DNA of 64,000 bases from Nocardioides iriomotensis (GCF_004168035.1 NZ_SDPU01000022.1:62001-126000), one strand, 5' to 3'; shown: positions 46,700 through 57,347, counted from the stretch's first letter. Made by a program: numbers and translations. The notes: generated from the sequence alone by a model not told the origin.

Positions 46700-48150
46700 T
46701 CCCCCTGACCCTGCCCGAGATCGCGGCCGTCGTCGGCGGCACGGTCCACGACGACCCCGAGGGCGTCACGGTCTCGGCGCCGGCGTTCATCGACAGCCGC
46801 GTCGCCGAGCGGGACGGCCTGTTCGTGGCGCTGTCCGGTGAGCGGGTCGACGGCCACGACTACGCCGGTACGGCGATCGGCGCCGGCGCGGCGGCCGTGC
46901 TCGGCAGCCGCCCGGTCGGCGTGCCCGCGGTCGTGGTCGACGACGTCACCGCGGCGCTCGCCGCGCTGGCCCGGCACGTCGTCGCGCAGCTGCGGGACCT
47001 CACCGTCGTCGGGCTGACCGGTTCCCAGGGCAAGACCAGCACCAAGGACCTGCTCGCCCAGGTGCTCGCCCGGGCCGGCCGCACCGTCGCGACCTTCGGC
47101 TCCTTCAACAACGAGATCGGCATGCCGCTGACCGCGCTGCGCGCCGACGTACGGACCCAGTTCCTCGTGCTCGAGATGGGCGCCCGCGGCATCGGGCACA
47201 TCCGCGAGCTGTGCGAGCTCACCCCGCCCACGGTCGGCCTGGTGCTCAACGTCGGCAAGGCGCACCTGGGGGAGTTCGGTTCCCAGGAGGCGATCGCGCA
47301 GGCCAAGGGCGAGCTCGTCGAGTCCGTCGTCGAGGGCGGCACGGCCGTGCTGAACGCCGACGACCCGCTGGTGTCGGCGATGGCCTCGCGCACCGCGCAG
47401 CGCGTGCTGACCTTCGGTGAGTCCGCGCATGCCGACGTGCGCCTCGAGAACCTCACCACCGACGCGATGACCCGGCCGTCGTTCGACCTCGTCACGGCCG
47501 ACGGCGCCCGCGCGCACGTGTCCCTCCAGGGGCTCGGCGAGCACCAGGCCGGCAACGCGGCTGCCGCGGCGGCGGTCGCCCTCGCGCTCGGCATGGGGCT
47601 CGACGAGATCGCCACGGCGCTCGGGAAGGCCGCCAACCTCTCGCGCTGGCGGATGGAGGTGCACGAGCGCGCCGACGGGGTCACCGTCCTCAACGACGCC
47701 TACAACGCCAACCCCGACTCGATGCGGGTCGCCCTCAAGTCGCTGGCGGAGATCGGGCGCGGCCGGCCCGGTGCCCGCACCGTCGCCGTCCTCGGCGAGA
47801 TGCGCGAGCTCGGTGCGGCGGCCCGGGAGGAGCACGACACCGTGGGCCGGCTCGCGGTGCGGCTCGACATCCACCAGCTGGTCGTGGTCGGGGACGCCGC
47901 CCGGCCGATCCACCTGGGCGCCTGCCTCGAGGGGTCCTGGGGCGGCGAGTCCGTGTTCGTCGACGACAACGACGCGGCGCTGGCCTGGCTGCGCGGGAAC
48001 CTCGCCAGCGGCGACGTCGTGCTGCTCAAGGCCTCGCGTGCCGCGGCCCTCGAACAGGTCGCCGCCGCGCTTCTGGAAGACTCGGCGGCTCGGGTGGTCG
48101 AGCCTGTCGAGACCACGGACACCCACGACCACGGAGAGGCCGGCCGATGA
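46696..48150 (+). CDS. murF: UDP-MurNAc-tripeptide:D-alanyl-D-alanine ligase
   Basis: The 484-residue Mur ligase has the P-loop [29 protein letters not shown] and [11 protein letters not shown] (MurF signature), [12 protein letters not shown] and [13 protein letters not shown]. It adds D-Ala-D-Ala to the muropeptide precursor in the cytosol. The GTG overlaps the murE stop and its stop overlaps mraY (ATGA). The C-terminal tail ([17 protein letters not shown]) is short and acidic. Confidence 0.96.
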   Translation: MIPLTLPEIAAVVGGTVHDDPEGVTVSAPAFIDSRVAERDGLFVALSGERVDGHDYAGTAIGAGAAAVLGSRPVGVPAVVVDDVTAALAALARHVVAQLRDLTVVGLTGSQGKTSTKDLLAQVLARAGRTVATFGSFNNEIGMPLTALRADVRTQFLVLEMGARGIGHIRELCELTPPTVGLVLNVGKAHLGEFGSQEAIAQAKGELVESVVEGGTAVLNADDPLVSAMASRTAQRVLTFGESAHADVRLENLTTDAMTRPSFDLVTADGARAHVSLQGLGEHQAGNAAAAAAVALALGMGLDEIATALGKAANLSRWRMEVHERADGVTVLNDAYNANPDSMRVALKSLAEIGRGRPGARTVAVLGEMRELGAAAREEHDTVGRLAVRLDIHQLVVVGDAARPIHLGACLEGSWGGESVFVDDNDAALAWLRGNLASGDVVLLKASRAAALEQVAAALLEDSAARVVEPVETTDTHDHGEAGR

Positions 48151-49211
48151 GGGCGATCCTGCTGGCCGGTGGACTCTCCCTGCTGTTCACCCTGCTCGGC
48201 ACCCGCGTGGCGATCCGGCTCCTGGTCGCGAGGAACTACGGCCAGCTCATCCGCGACGACGGCCCGACCACCCACCACACCAAGCGCGGCACGCCCACCA
48301 TGGGCGGCGCGGTGATCATCCTGTCGGTGGTCCTGGCCTACGCGCTCGCCAAGCTGATCACCCAGGACCTGCCCTCGTGGTCGGGTCTGCTGCTGCTGTT
48401 CCTGCTCGTGGGGCTCGGCGGCGTCGGCTTCCTCGACGACTACATCAAGATCGCCAAGCAGCGCAGCCTCGGCCTGCGCAGCAAGGCCAAGATGGCCGGC
48501 CAGACGATCATCGCCGTCTCGTTCGGCGCGCTCGCCCTGACCATGCCCGACGAGCGCGGGCAGACCCCGGCCAGCACGGCGATCTCGTTCACCCGCGTGA
48601 TGGAGCAGTGGACGCTGCCCGCCGTGCTCGCCGTCCTGCTGTTCCTGGTCATGATCACCGGCTCCAGCAACGCCGTGAACCTCACCGACGGTCTCGACGG
48701 CCTCGCCACCGGCGCGTCCACCATGGTCTTCGGCGCCTACACGCTGGTGAACATCTGGCAGAACAACCAGTCCTGCGTGATCAGCCCGGGTGCCAAGTGC
48801 TACGAGGTCCGCGACCCGCTCGACCTCGCGGTGATCGCCGCGGCACTCACCGGCGCCTGCTTCGGCTTCCTGTGGTGGAACGCCTCGCCCGCGAAGATCT
48901 TCATGGGCGACACCGGTTCGCTCGCGCTCGGTGGCGCCCTCGCGGGCCTGGCGATCCTGACCCGCACGGAGTTCCTGCTCGCGATCCTGGGCGGCCTCTT
49001 CGTGATCATCACCTTCTCGGTGATCATGCAGGTCGGTTACTTCAAGATCAGCGGGGGCAAGCGGATCTTCCGGATGGCGCCGCTGCAGCACCACTTCGAG
49101 CTCAAGGGTTGGGCGGAGATCACGATCGTGATCCGGTTCTGGATCATCACCGGCCTGTGCGTCGCCGCGGGGCTCGGCATCTTCTACGCCGAGTGGGTCG
49201 CCGGTGCCTAG
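48147..49211 (+). CDS. mraY: Phospho-MurNAc-pentapeptide translocase
   Basis: The 354-residue polytopic protein has the MraY active-site residues: [24 protein letters not shown] (D-D), [15 protein letters not shown] (N-x2-D), [12 protein letters not shown] and the HHFELKGW metal/nucleotide site. It makes lipid I at the inner membrane face. The ATG overlaps the murF stop. The murD GTG lies 8 nt inside its end. Confidence 0.97.
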   Translation: MRAILLAGGLSLLFTLLGTRVAIRLLVARNYGQLIRDDGPTTHHTKRGTPTMGGAVIILSVVLAYALAKLITQDLPSWSGLLLLFLLVGLGGVGFLDDYIKIAKQRSLGLRSKAKMAGQTIIAVSFGALALTMPDERGQTPASTAISFTRVMEQWTLPAVLAVLLFLVMITGSSNAVNLTDGLDGLATGASTMVFGAYTLVNIWQNNQSCVISPGAKCYEVRDPLDLAVIAAALTGACFGFLWWNASPAKIFMGDTGSLALGGALAGLAILTRTEFLLAILGGLFVIITFSVIMQVGYFKISGGKRIFRMAPLQHHFELKGWAEITIVIRFWIITGLCVAAGLGIFYAEWVAGA

Positions 49212-50664
49212 CCTCCCCGACACCTCGTCCCTCACGCGCACGTCGGAGTGGGACGGCGTGCACGCCGTCGTCATCGGCATCGGCGTCTCCGGCTTCGCCG
49301 CCGCCGACAACCTGCTGCACATCGGCGCGACCGTCACGGTCCTCGCCGAGTCGGCGAGCCCGGCCCAGCAGGAGAAGGCCGAGCTCCTCGAGGTGCTCGG
49401 CGCCACCGTCCGCATCGGCACCGGCGCCTCCGCGACCCTGCCCGAGGGCACCGACCTCGTCGTCACCTCGCCCGGCGTCCCGCCCACCGCGCCCGCCCTC
49501 GCGGCGGCGTACGCCCGGGGCGTCCCGGTCTGGGGTGAGGTCGAGCTGGCCTGGCGGCTGCGCGACCCCGAGCACCCCGGCCGCTGGCTGTGCCTGACCG
49601 GCACCAACGGCAAGACGACCACGGTGCAGATGCTCGACACGGTCCTGCGCACCGCCGGCGTGCGGTCGGTCGCCTGCGGCAACGTCGGCCTGCCGATCGT
49701 CGAGGCCGTGATGGACCCCGAGCCGTACGCCGTCTACGCCGTCGAGCTCTCCAGCTTCCAGCTGCACTACACCCACTCGATGGCCGCCGAGTCGGCCGCG
49801 GTGCTCAACGTCGCCGAGGACCACCTCGACTGGTACACCGGCCCCACCGGCATGGCCGACTACGCCGCCGACAAGGGCCGCATCTACGAGCGCGTCCGCA
49901 CCGCCTGCGTCTACAACGTGCAGGACCCGGTCACCGAGCAGCTGGTCCGCGACGCCGACGTCGAGGAGGGCGCCCGCGCCATCGGCTTCACCCTCGGCAC
50001 CCCGGGCGTGGGCATGGTCGGCCTCGTCGAGGACGTGCTGGCCGACCGCGCGTTCGTCGAGGAGCGCCGTACGTCGGCCGCGGAGCTGTGCACGCTCGCC
50101 GACCTCGCCTCGCCCGCTCCGCACTTCGTGGCCAACGCGCTCGCGGCCTCGGCGCTCGCCCGGTCGGTCGGCGTGCCCGCGGTCGCCGTCCGCGACGGGC
50201 TGCGCTCCTTCCGGCCCGACGGCCACCGGATCCAGGAGGTCGCCGTCGTCCGCGACGTGCGCTACGTCGACGACTCCAAGGCGACCAACCCGCACGCCGC
50301 GCAGTCGTCGCTGCAGGCCTACGACCCGGTCGTGTGGGTCGCCGGCGGGCTCGCCAAGGGCGCCTCGTTCGACGACCTCGTGCGCACGGTCAGGGACCGC
50401 CTGCGCGGCGTGGTCCTGCTCGGCCGCGACCGCGGTGTGATCGCCGACGCCCTCGCGCGACACGCGCCCGATGTCCGGGTGATCACGGTCGAGGGCGAGG
50501 ACACTTCTGTCATGGACCGCGTCGTCGGTGCCGCCGCCGACCTCGCCCAGCCGGGCGACACCGTGCTGCTGGCCCCGGGATGCGCGTCCATGGACATGTT
50601 CGCGAACTACGGTGCCCGCGGGGATGCCTTCGCCGAGTCGGTCCGCCGCCTCCGCGCCGGGTAG
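49204..50664 (+). CDS. murD: UDP-MurNAc-L-alanine:D-glutamate ligase
   Basis: The 486-residue Mur ligase has [15 protein letters not shown] at the N-terminal fold, V-T-S-P-G-V-P, P-loop [50 protein letters not shown] and [14 protein letters not shown]. It adds D-Glu to UDP-MurNAc-L-Ala. The GTG start overlaps mraY by 8 nt. FtsW follows after 55 bp. Confidence 0.96.
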   Translation: MPSLPDTSSLTRTSEWDGVHAVVIGIGVSGFAAADNLLHIGATVTVLAESASPAQQEKAELLEVLGATVRIGTGASATLPEGTDLVVTSPGVPPTAPALAAAYARGVPVWGEVELAWRLRDPEHPGRWLCLTGTNGKTTTVQMLDTVLRTAGVRSVACGNVGLPIVEAVMDPEPYAVYAVELSSFQLHYTHSMAAESAAVLNVAEDHLDWYTGPTGMADYAADKGRIYERVRTACVYNVQDPVTEQLVRDADVEEGARAIGFTLGTPGVGMVGLVEDVLADRAFVEERRTSAAELCTLADLASPAPHFVANALAASALARSVGVPAVAVRDGLRSFRPDGHRIQEVAVVRDVRYVDDSKATNPHAAQSSLQAYDPVVWVAGGLAKGASFDDLVRTVRDRLRGVVLLGRDRGVIADALARHAPDVRVITVEGEDTSVMDRVVGAAADLAQPGDTVLLAPGCASMDMFANYGARGDAFAESVRRLRAG

Positions 50665-50719
50665 CCCCGCCGGTCACCACCGGGGCGCCACCGGGCACCC
50701 ACGGGGAGGAGACAGCGGG

Positions 50720-51997
50720 TTGACCACGACCGCGGGGAACGAGCCGGGCAGGGTCGCCGCCGACCGGCCGGCGCGCCCGACCCGGCCGGAGCGCCCGCTG
50801 GGCAGCTGGTTGCACTCCGTGCAGCACGCGCTCGACCGCCCGCTGACGTCGTACTACCTGCTGCTCGGCGCCGCGACCCTGCTGCTCACCATCGGGCTGA
50901 TGATGGTGCTGAGCGCGTCGAGCGTCTACTCCTACAAGCTCTACGGCAACAGCTACCACGTCTTCCTGCGCCAGCTGACCTTCGTCGCGCTCGGCCTGCC
51001 GGTCGCCTTCGTCGTGTCGCTGCTCCCGCACAAGCTGATCCGGGCACTCGCGTGGCCCGGGCTCGTGATCGCGGTCGTCCTGCTCGCCCTCACCAAGACC
51101 GGCCTCGGCTTCGAGGCCAACGGCAACCAGAACTGGCTGTCGCTCGGCCCGCTGCGCATCCAGCCCTCCGAGGTGGCCAAGCTGGCGCTGATCCTGTGGT
51201 GCGCCGACCTCTACGCCCGCAAGGAGAAGCTTCTCGGCGACTGGCGGCACGTGCTGTTCCCGATGGCTCCGGTCGCCGCTGCCGTCGTCGGCATGGTCGT
51301 GTGGCAGAAGGACCTCGGCACCGCCCTCGTGCTGTTCGCCATCGTGCTCGGCATGCTCTGGGTCGTCGGGGCGCCGGCCAAGCTGTTCGTGATGGGGCTG
51401 ACCAGCGTCGGCGTGCTCGTGCTCTGGCTGGCCACCACCAGCCAGGAGCGGCTCGAGCGGCTGACCAACTTCGCCGACCCGTTCAAGGACTACCAGGGCG
51501 CCGGCTGGCAGTCCGCCCACGGCCTCTTCGCGATGTCGAGCGGCGGCGTGTTCGGCAAGGGCATCTCCGCCAGCCAGCAGAAGTGGGGCTCGCTGCCCGA
51601 GGCGCACACCGACTTCATCTTCGCGGTGCTCGGCGAGGAGCTCGGCCTGGTCGGCACGCTGCTCGTCCTCGTGCTGTTCCTGACGATCGCCTACGCCGGC
51701 ATCCGGGTCGCGTTGCGCACCGACAACGCGTTCGTGCGCTTCATGGCCGCCGGCATCACGATCTGGCTCACCGTCCAGATGATGATCAACGTCGGCATGG
51801 TGCTCGCGCTGCTGCCGGTCATCGGCATCCCGCTGCCGCTGGTGTCCTACGGCGGATCGGCGCTGCTGCCGTCGCTGGTCGCGCTCGGCCTGCTCGTCTC
51901 GTTCGCCCGGCACGAGCCGGGCGCCAAGGCGGCGCTGCGCGCGCGGCGCCGCCGCCGTACCCCCGCCGGGGTCACCGCCGGGGGCGTCGGACGATGA
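50720..51997 (+). CDS. ftsW: SEDS glycosyltransferase FtsW
   Basis: The 425-residue protein starts at TTG with GGGGAGGA 9-10 nt upstream. About ten TM helices and SEDS signatures are present: IQPSEVAKLALILWCA, KDLGTALVLF, a long extracellular loop with DPFKDYQGAGWQ, LPEAHTDFIFAVLGEELGL, and GIPLPLVSYGGSALLPSL. It polymerises septal glycan together with FtsI. The C-terminus is strongly basic. Confidence 0.96.
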   Translation: MTTTAGNEPGRVAADRPARPTRPERPLGSWLHSVQHALDRPLTSYYLLLGAATLLLTIGLMMVLSASSVYSYKLYGNSYHVFLRQLTFVALGLPVAFVVSLLPHKLIRALAWPGLVIAVVLLALTKTGLGFEANGNQNWLSLGPLRIQPSEVAKLALILWCADLYARKEKLLGDWRHVLFPMAPVAAAVVGMVVWQKDLGTALVLFAIVLGMLWVVGAPAKLFVMGLTSVGVLVLWLATTSQERLERLTNFADPFKDYQGAGWQSAHGLFAMSSGGVFGKGISASQQKWGSLPEAHTDFIFAVLGEELGLVGTLLVLVLFLTIAYAGIRVALRTDNAFVRFMAAGITIWLTVQMMINVGMVLALLPVIGIPLPLVSYGGSALLPSLVALGLLVSFARHEPGAKAALRARRRRRTPAGVTAGGVGR

Positions 51998-52054
51998 TGG
52001 GTGCCATCCGCTGACCGACCGCCCCCCGACCGCAGGATCGTAGGAACCAGACTG

Positions 52055-53149
52055 ATGAAGGTACTTCTCGCCGGTGGCGGCACCGCGGGGCACACCTCCC
52101 CGCTCCTCGCCACCGCCGACGCGCTGCGCCGTCTCGACGACAGCGTCGAGGTGACCGCGCTCGGCACCGCCCGCGGCCTGGAGACCCGGGTCGTGCCGGA
52201 GGCCGGCTACCCGCTCGAGCTGATCCCGCCCGTGCCGATGCCGCGCCGGCCCAACGCCGACCTCGCCCGGCTGCCGGGCCGGCTCCGCGGCGCGGTCAAG
52301 GGCGCGCTCGACGTCGTCGACCGGCTCCGGCCCGACGTCGTGGTCGGGTTCGGCGGCTACGTCTCGGTGCCCGCCTACCTCGCGGCGCGCCGCCGCCGGC
52401 TGCCCCTGGTCGTCCACGAGGGCAACGCGCTGCCCGGCATGGCCAACAAGCTCGGCGTCCGGTTCACCCACCACGTCGCCACCAGCTTCCCCGGCACCCC
52501 GCTCAAGGACGCGGAGTACGTCGGCCTCCCGATCCGCCGGATGATCTCCACCCTCGACCGCGCCGCGCTGCGGGCCGAGGCCCGCGACTTCTTCGGCCTC
52601 GACGCCGACCGGCCGACGCTGCTGGTCACCGGCGGCTCCCAGGGCGCGCGCCGGATCAACGAGGCCGTCACCGCCGCCGCTCCCGCGCTCGCGGAGGCCG
52701 GCGCACAGGTGCTGCACGTGCCCGGCCCCAAGAACGACGGCGTCGCGCCGCGGGGGCGCACCGACGGCGCCCCGCCCTACGTCGTCGTGCCCTACGTCGA
52801 CCGGATGGACCTCGCCTACGCCGCCGCCGACCTCGTCGTGTGCCGGGCCGGCGCCAACACGGTCACCGAGACCGCCGCCGTCGGGCTGCCCGCCGTGTTC
52901 GTGCCGCTGCCGATCGGCAACGGCGAGCAGGACCTCAACGCCCGCGCCCTCGTCGACGCCGGTGCCGGCCTGCTCGTGCAGGACGCCGCGCTCACGCCCG
53001 AGTGGGTCGCCGCCACGGTCCCCGCGCTGGTCACCGACCCGGAGCGGATCGCCTCGATGTCGCGGGCCGCGACCGGGCTGATCCCGCGCGACGCCGACGA
53101 GCGCCTCGCCCGGATCGTGCTCGACGCGGCCCGGGAGGTCCGCGCGTGA
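52055..53149 (+). CDS. murG: UDP-GlcNAc:lipid I N-acetylglucosaminyltransferase
   Basis: The 364-residue protein begins MKVLLAGGGTAGHTSPLLAT (MurG G-loop) and has VVGFGGYVSVPAYLAA, VVHEGNALPGMANK, LLVTGGSQGARRIN and VCRAGANTVTETAAVGLPAV. It makes lipid II. The ATG at 52055 (AGGA upstream) is preferred to the ATG at 52001 because the G-loop starts there. murC follows with a GTGA overlap. Confidence 0.96.
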   Translation: MKVLLAGGGTAGHTSPLLATADALRRLDDSVEVTALGTARGLETRVVPEAGYPLELIPPVPMPRRPNADLARLPGRLRGAVKGALDVVDRLRPDVVVGFGGYVSVPAYLAARRRRLPLVVHEGNALPGMANKLGVRFTHHVATSFPGTPLKDAEYVGLPIRRMISTLDRAALRAEARDFFGLDADRPTLLVTGGSQGARRINEAVTAAAPALAEAGAQVLHVPGPKNDGVAPRGRTDGAPPYVVVPYVDRMDLAYAAADLVVCRAGANTVTETAAVGLPAVFVPLPIGNGEQDLNARALVDAGAGLLVQDAALTPEWVAATVPALVTDPERIASMSRAATGLIPRDADERLARIVLDAAREVRA

Positions 53150-54615
53150 AGGTCCCCGTCCCCGAGGTGCTGCTGCCCGCCGACGAGCTCGGCAAGGTGC
53201 ACTTCGTCGGCATCGGCGGTGCCGGCCTGTCCGGGATCGCCCGGATCATGCTGGCCCGCGGCATCGCGGTCAGCGGCAGCGACGCCAAGGACTCCCGCAC
53301 CCTCGAGGCGCTCCGGGCGCTCGGCGCGCGCTGCCACGTCGGGCACGCCGCCGACCAGGTGCAGGACGCCGACACGCTCATCGTGTCGACCGCCGTACGC
53401 GAGGACAACCCGGAGGTCGTCGAGGCACGCGAGCGCGGCCTGCGCATCCTGCCGCGGTCGGCCGCGCTCGAGTCGGTGATGCAGGGCCGCCGCGTCGTCG
53501 CGGTCGCCGGCACGCACGGCAAGACCACGACCACCTCGCTGCTCACCGTCGCGCTGCAGCACTGCGGCGCCGACCCGTCGTTCGCGATCGGCGGCGAGCT
53601 CAACGAGTCCGGCTCCAACGCCCACGACGGCAGCGGCGACGTGTTCGTCGCGGAGGCCGACGAGTCCGACGGCGCCTTCCTCGTCTACTCGCCCTTCGGC
53701 GCCCTGGTCACCAACGTCGAGGCGGACCACCTCGACAACTGGGGCACCGAGGAGGCCTACCACGCGGCGTTCTCCGAGTTCCTCGACCGGATCGTCGAGG
53801 GCGGGTTCCTGGTCGCGTGCGTCGACGACGACGGCGCCGCCGCGCTGGTCGCGGAGGCGCGCACCAAGGGCATCGACACCGTGGCGGTGGGGGAGTCGCC
53901 AGACGCCGACCTGCGCGCCGAGGGCCTGTCGTTCCGCGGCTCCACGTCGACGTTCACCGTCATCGACCGGGGCCGCCGGCTCGGTGAGGTGGCGCTGCAG
54001 ATCCCCGGACGGCACTACGTCCTCGACGCGCTCGCGGCGCTCGGCGCGGGACTCCGCCTCGGCTTCTCGTTCTCCGACCTCAAGCGAGGCCTCGAGTCGT
54101 TCACCGGCACCCGCCGCCGGATGGAGCACAAGGGCGAGGCCGCCGGCGTGCGCGTCTACGACAGCTACGCCCACCACCCCAACGAGATCCGCGGCGACCT
54201 CCAGGCCGCCCGCGCCCTCGCCGGCGACGGCCGGGTCGTGGTGGCCTTCCAGCCGCACCTCGTGTCGCGCACCCGGATCTTCGGCGCCGCCATGGGCCGC
54301 GAGCTCGGCGCCGCCGACGAGGTCGTCGTGATGGACGTGTACGTCGCCCGCGAGGATCCCGAGCCCGGCGTCGACGGCGCCCTGGTCGCGTCCCACGTCC
54401 CGCTGCGGCCCGAGCACGTGTCGTTCGTGCGCTCGTGGTCCGCGACGCCGGCCGCGCTGGTCGAGCGCGCCCGGCCCGGCGACCTCGTGCTCACCCTCGG
54501 CGCCGGCGACGTCACGCTCGTCGGGCCCGAGGTGCTCGAGCTGCTCGGCGAGCGGGAGGAGAGCGCGGACACGGGCCGGGAGACGGGGCTGGAGACGGAT
54601 GCCCACGCCGACTGA
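53146..54615 (+). CDS. murC: UDP-MurNAc:L-alanine ligase
   Basis: The 489-residue Mur ligase has VHFVGIGGAGLSGIARIML, STAVREDNPEV, P-loop VAGTHGKTTTTSLL, EADESDGAFL, TNVEADHLDNWG and YDSYAHHPNEI. It starts the cytosolic peptide by adding L-Ala. The GTG overlaps the murG stop. The last 17 nt overlap ftsQ, and the C-terminal tail (REESADTGRETGLETDAHAD) is acidic and poorly conserved. Confidence 0.96.
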   Translation: MKVPVPEVLLPADELGKVHFVGIGGAGLSGIARIMLARGIAVSGSDAKDSRTLEALRALGARCHVGHAADQVQDADTLIVSTAVREDNPEVVEARERGLRILPRSAALESVMQGRRVVAVAGTHGKTTTTSLLTVALQHCGADPSFAIGGELNESGSNAHDGSGDVFVAEADESDGAFLVYSPFGALVTNVEADHLDNWGTEEAYHAAFSEFLDRIVEGGFLVACVDDDGAAALVAEARTKGIDTVAVGESPDADLRAEGLSFRGSTSTFTVIDRGRRLGEVALQIPGRHYVLDALAALGAGLRLGFSFSDLKRGLESFTGTRRRMEHKGEAAGVRVYDSYAHHPNEIRGDLQAARALAGDGRVVVAFQPHLVSRTRIFGAAMGRELGAADEVVVMDVYVAREDPEPGVDGALVASHVPLRPEHVSFVRSWSATPAALVERARPGDLVLTLGAGDVTLVGPEVLELLGEREESADTGRETGLETDAHAD

Positions 54616-55345
54616 CCGTCGCGACGACCCGCTCCTCGTCGCCCGCAGGCGGTTCGCCCGCCGGCAGTGGGCGCGCCGCTGGCTCGCCTGGCGGGTGCTG
54701 CTCGGCCTGGTCGCCGTCGCCGGCGTGGTCGCGGGCGGGACCTGGCTGGTGTTCTTCTCGTCGGTCCTCGCGGTCCAGGGCGTCCGCGTCGAGGGAGCCG
54801 AGGTGCTCGACCCGCGCGAGGTCCGTTCGGTGGCCGCCGTACCCACGGGCTCGCCGCTCGCCACCGTCGACCTCGACGCCGTCAAGCAGCGCGTCGAGCG
54901 GCTCACCCCCGTCGAGGACGTCGACGTGTCGCGAGCCTGGCCCGACAAGGTCCGGATCGACCTCACCGAGCGCGAGGCGGTCGCGGTGGTGATCAGCGAC
55001 GGCGCCGTCCAGGGCGTCGACGCCGAGGGCGTGGTGTTCCGCCGGTACCCCTCCCGGCCGCCGAGCCTCCCGCTCGTCCGCACGACGCTGCGCACCGACA
55101 AGGCCGCCCTCGCCGAGGCGACCCGCGTCGTCGGCGCGCTGCCCGACGACCTCCGCGCTCGGGTGCGCTACGTCTCCGTCGCCACCGTCGACACGATCTC
55201 GCTGCGGCTGCGCAACGGGAAGGTCGTGCGCTGGGGGAGCGCCGAGGACTCCGCGTCCAAGGCCGAGGTGCTCGCCGTCCTGCTCGACCAGCCCGCGAGC
55301 CTCTACGACGTCTCGGTCCCGGGCCAGCCCGTCATCCGCAAGTAG
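54599..55345 (+). CDS. ftsQ: Cell division protein FtsQ
   Basis: The 248-residue protein has a basic cytosolic start, a TM helix (RVLLGLVAVAGVVAGGTWLV), a POTRA domain (SVLAVQGVRVEGAEVLDPRE) and the following beta domain (DVDVSRAWPDKVRIDLTERE, ISLRLRNGKVVRWGS). It recruits FtsL and FtsI partners at the septum. It starts inside the end of murC. A secreted-protein gene separates it from ftsZ. Confidence 0.95.
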   Translation: MPTPTDRRDDPLLVARRRFARRQWARRWLAWRVLLGLVAVAGVVAGGTWLVFFSSVLAVQGVRVEGAEVLDPREVRSVAAVPTGSPLATVDLDAVKQRVERLTPVEDVDVSRAWPDKVRIDLTEREAVAVVISDGAVQGVDAEGVVFRRYPSRPPSLPLVRTTLRTDKAALAEATRVVGALPDDLRARVRYVSVATVDTISLRLRNGKVVRWGSAEDSASKAEVLAVLLDQPASLYDVSVPGQPVIRK

Positions 55346-55358
55346 CCGCCCCGCCCCC

Positions 55359-55364
55359 TAGCAT
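55359..55364 (+). promoter_or_regulatory. -10 element for the secreted protein gene
   Basis: TAGCAT ends 7 nt before the ATG at 55372. Confidence 0.45.
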
Positions 55365-55371
55365 CCTTGGC

Positions 55372-55884
55372 ATGCGCAAGGTTCTCGTCACGCTCCTGGC
55401 CCTGTCCGCCCTCCTCTCGCCAGTGGCCGGCACGGCGACCGCCGCGCAGCCCGGGGTCGTCCGCTACGACGGTCGCGGAGTCCAGGTCTGGCGGCACGGG
55501 GGAGACCTGGCGAAGCTCGACGAGACGACGGCCGGCTTCCGTCGCTTCGTGGCGCACCGGCTCGACGTCCTCTGGCGGCAGGCCGGCGCCCGCCCGCGCT
55601 GCGCGCACTCCACCCTCGTGCAGGTGAAGGTGTACGACGCCCGGAGGTACGCCCGGATCGGCAACACCGGCAACTTCGCCCACGCCGGCGACCCGGCGTC
55701 CTGCTCGGGCGGCGGCTACACCTCGATCGCCGCGCGCTGGAACGGCCGCTGGCGCGAGGTCATCGCGGGGCAGGAGGCCTTCCAGTGCGCGGACCTGCGG
55801 CACTTCGCGGTGCCGGTGACGGTGGCCGACAGGTACTGCTACGACGAGTCCGGCGAGCTCGTGGTGTACCGCCCGGCGGGCTGA
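55372..55884 (+). CDS. Secreted protein of unknown function between ftsQ and ftsZ
   Basis: The 170-residue protein has a signal peptide (MRKVLVTLLALSALLSPVAG, then TATAA) and a compact mature part with four cysteines (RPRCAH, ASCSGGGY, FQCADLRH, RYCYDESG) that may form two disulphides. No family is recognised. It has its own -10 element and a terminator behind it, so it is an independent unit inserted in an otherwise continuous dcw cluster. Confidence 0.72.
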   Translation: MRKVLVTLLALSALLSPVAGTATAAQPGVVRYDGRGVQVWRHGGDLAKLDETTAGFRRFVAHRLDVLWRQAGARPRCAHSTLVQVKVYDARRYARIGNTGNFAHAGDPASCSGGGYTSIAARWNGRWREVIAGQEAFQCADLRHFAVPVTVADRYCYDESGELVVYRPAG

Positions 55885-55905
55885 ACTCACGGAAGAAAAC
55901 GCGAC

Positions 55906-55942
55906 GACGCGGCGTGTCTCCCGGGATCGGGCACGCCGCGTC
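55906..55942 (+). terminator. Terminator between the secreted protein gene and ftsZ
   Basis: An 11-bp perfect stem, GACGCGGCGTG with CACGCCGCGTC, has a 15-nt loop followed by ATTACGTT. It should separate ftsZ from the upstream transcript, so ftsZ needs its own promoter. Confidence 0.75.
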
Positions 55943-55966
55943 ATTACGTTCTTCATCAGCACGAGG

Positions 55967-55999
55967 TTGACATAACTATAACCCTCTACTTCAGGGTTA
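55967..55999 (+). promoter_or_regulatory. ftsZ leader: TTGACA and inverted repeat
   Basis: A consensus -35 TTGACA (55967-55972) is followed by TAACCCT (55979-55985), 7 nt, and AGGGTTA (55993-55999). The AGGGTT is repeated directly at once. No standard -10 fits 16-18 bp downstream. It looks like a regulated ftsZ promoter or operator; the binding factor is unknown. Confidence 0.55.
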
Positions 56000-56103
56000 G
56001 GGTTCATGGCAGCCGGGTGCACTTCCCCACCGACGTACACCTGTCTGTCCGGCACCTCCATCGGAGGTCCGCCGGGCAGCCCGAGCAGTGAGAGGCACCT
56101 GCC

Positions 56104-57345
56104 GTGGCAGCACCGCAGAACTACCTGGCCGTGATCAAGGTCGTGGGTATCGGTGGAGGTGGAGTCAACGCCGTCAACCGGATGATCGAGGTCGGCCTCA
56201 AGGGCGTCGAGTTCATCGCGATCAACACCGACGCCCAGGCCCTCCTGATGAGCGATGCCGACGTCAAGCTCGACATCGGCCGCGAGCTCACGCGCGGCCT
56301 CGGTGCCGGCGCCAACCCCGAGGTCGGGGCCAAGGCCGCCGAGGACCACGCCGAGGAGATCGAGGAGGTCATCAAGGGCGCCGACATGGTCTTCGTGACC
56401 GCCGGCGAGGGTGGCGGCACGGGCACCGGCGGCGCCCCCGTCGTCGCGCGCATCGCCCGCTCGCTGGGCGCCCTGACGATCGGTGTGGTCACCCGCCCGT
56501 TCGCCTTCGAGGGCCGCCGGCGCGCCAACTCCGCCGAGGAGGGGATCTCCCAGCTCCGCGAGGAGGTCGACACCCTCATCGTGATCCCCAACGACCGGCT
56601 GCTGTCGATCAGCGACCGAAACGTCTCGGTCCTCGACGCGTTCAAGCAGGCCGACCAGGTGCTGCTCCAGGGCGTCTCGGGCATCACCGACCTGATCACC
56701 ACGCCGGGCCTGATCAACCTCGACTTCGCCGACGTGAAGTCCGTGATGGCCAACGCCGGCTCCGCCCTGATGGGCATCGGCTCGGCGCGCGGCGAGGACC
56801 GCGCGGTCGCCGCCGCCGAGATGGCGGTGTCGAGCCCGCTGCTCGAGGCCTCGATCGACGGCGCCCACGGCGTGCTGCTCTCCATCGCGGGCGGCTCCGA
56901 CCTCGGCCTGTTCGAGATCAACGAGGCCGCCGCGCTGGTGTCGCAGGCCGCGCACGCCGAGGCCAACATCATCTTCGGTGCGGTCATCGACGACGCGCTC
57001 GGCGACGAGGTCCGTGTGACCGTCATCGCCGCGGGCTTCGACGGCGGCATGCCGAAGCGTCGCGACGGTGTCAACGTCCTGCGCCGCGACCCCGCCCCGC
57101 AGCAGAGCCAGTCCGAGACCCGTGCCGCCGCGCAGGCCGCCGCGACCCGCGCCCCCGAGCGCGGGACGCCCACGCCGAGCACCCCGGCGCCGGCACCCGC
57201 TCCGGTGGCCGGTGAGGGCACCCGCCCGCAGCCGTCCCGCCAGGTCACCCCGCCCCCGGCCGCCACGCAGCAGCAGCCGCCGAAGCAGCCGCGCCCGGTG
57301 CAGTTCGACGACGACGAGCTCGACGTCCCGGACTTCCTCAAGTAG
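56104..57345 (+). CDS. ftsZ: Cell division GTPase FtsZ
   Basis: The 413-residue protein starts at GTG after GAGAGG. Tubulin-type signatures: [26 protein letters not shown], the tubulin G-box [13 protein letters not shown] near residues 100-112, NDRLL and the T7 loop [15 protein letters not shown] with catalytic acidic residues. The C-terminal variable tail is Pro/Gln/Ala-rich and ends in [10 protein letters not shown], the conserved peptide that binds SepF and FtsW in actinobacteria. It forms the Z-ring that all genes here serve. Confidence 0.98.
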   Translation: MAAPQNYLAVIKVVGIGGGGVNAVNRMIEVGLKGVEFIAINTDAQALLMSDADVKLDIGRELTRGLGAGANPEVGAKAAEDHAEEIEEVIKGADMVFVTAGEGGGTGTGGAPVVARIARSLGALTIGVVTRPFAFEGRRRANSAEEGISQLREEVDTLIVIPNDRLLSISDRNVSVLDAFKQADQVLLQGVSGITDLITTPGLINLDFADVKSVMANAGSALMGIGSARGEDRAVAAAEMAVSSPLLEASIDGAHGVLLSIAGGSDLGLFEINEAAALVSQAAHAEANIIFGAVIDDALGDEVRVTVIAAGFDGGMPKRRDGVNVLRRDPAPQQSQSETRAAAQAAATRAPERGTPTPSTPAPAPAPVAGEGTRPQPSRQVTPPPAATQQQPPKQPRPVQFDDDELDVPDFLK

Positions 57346-57347
57346 GC

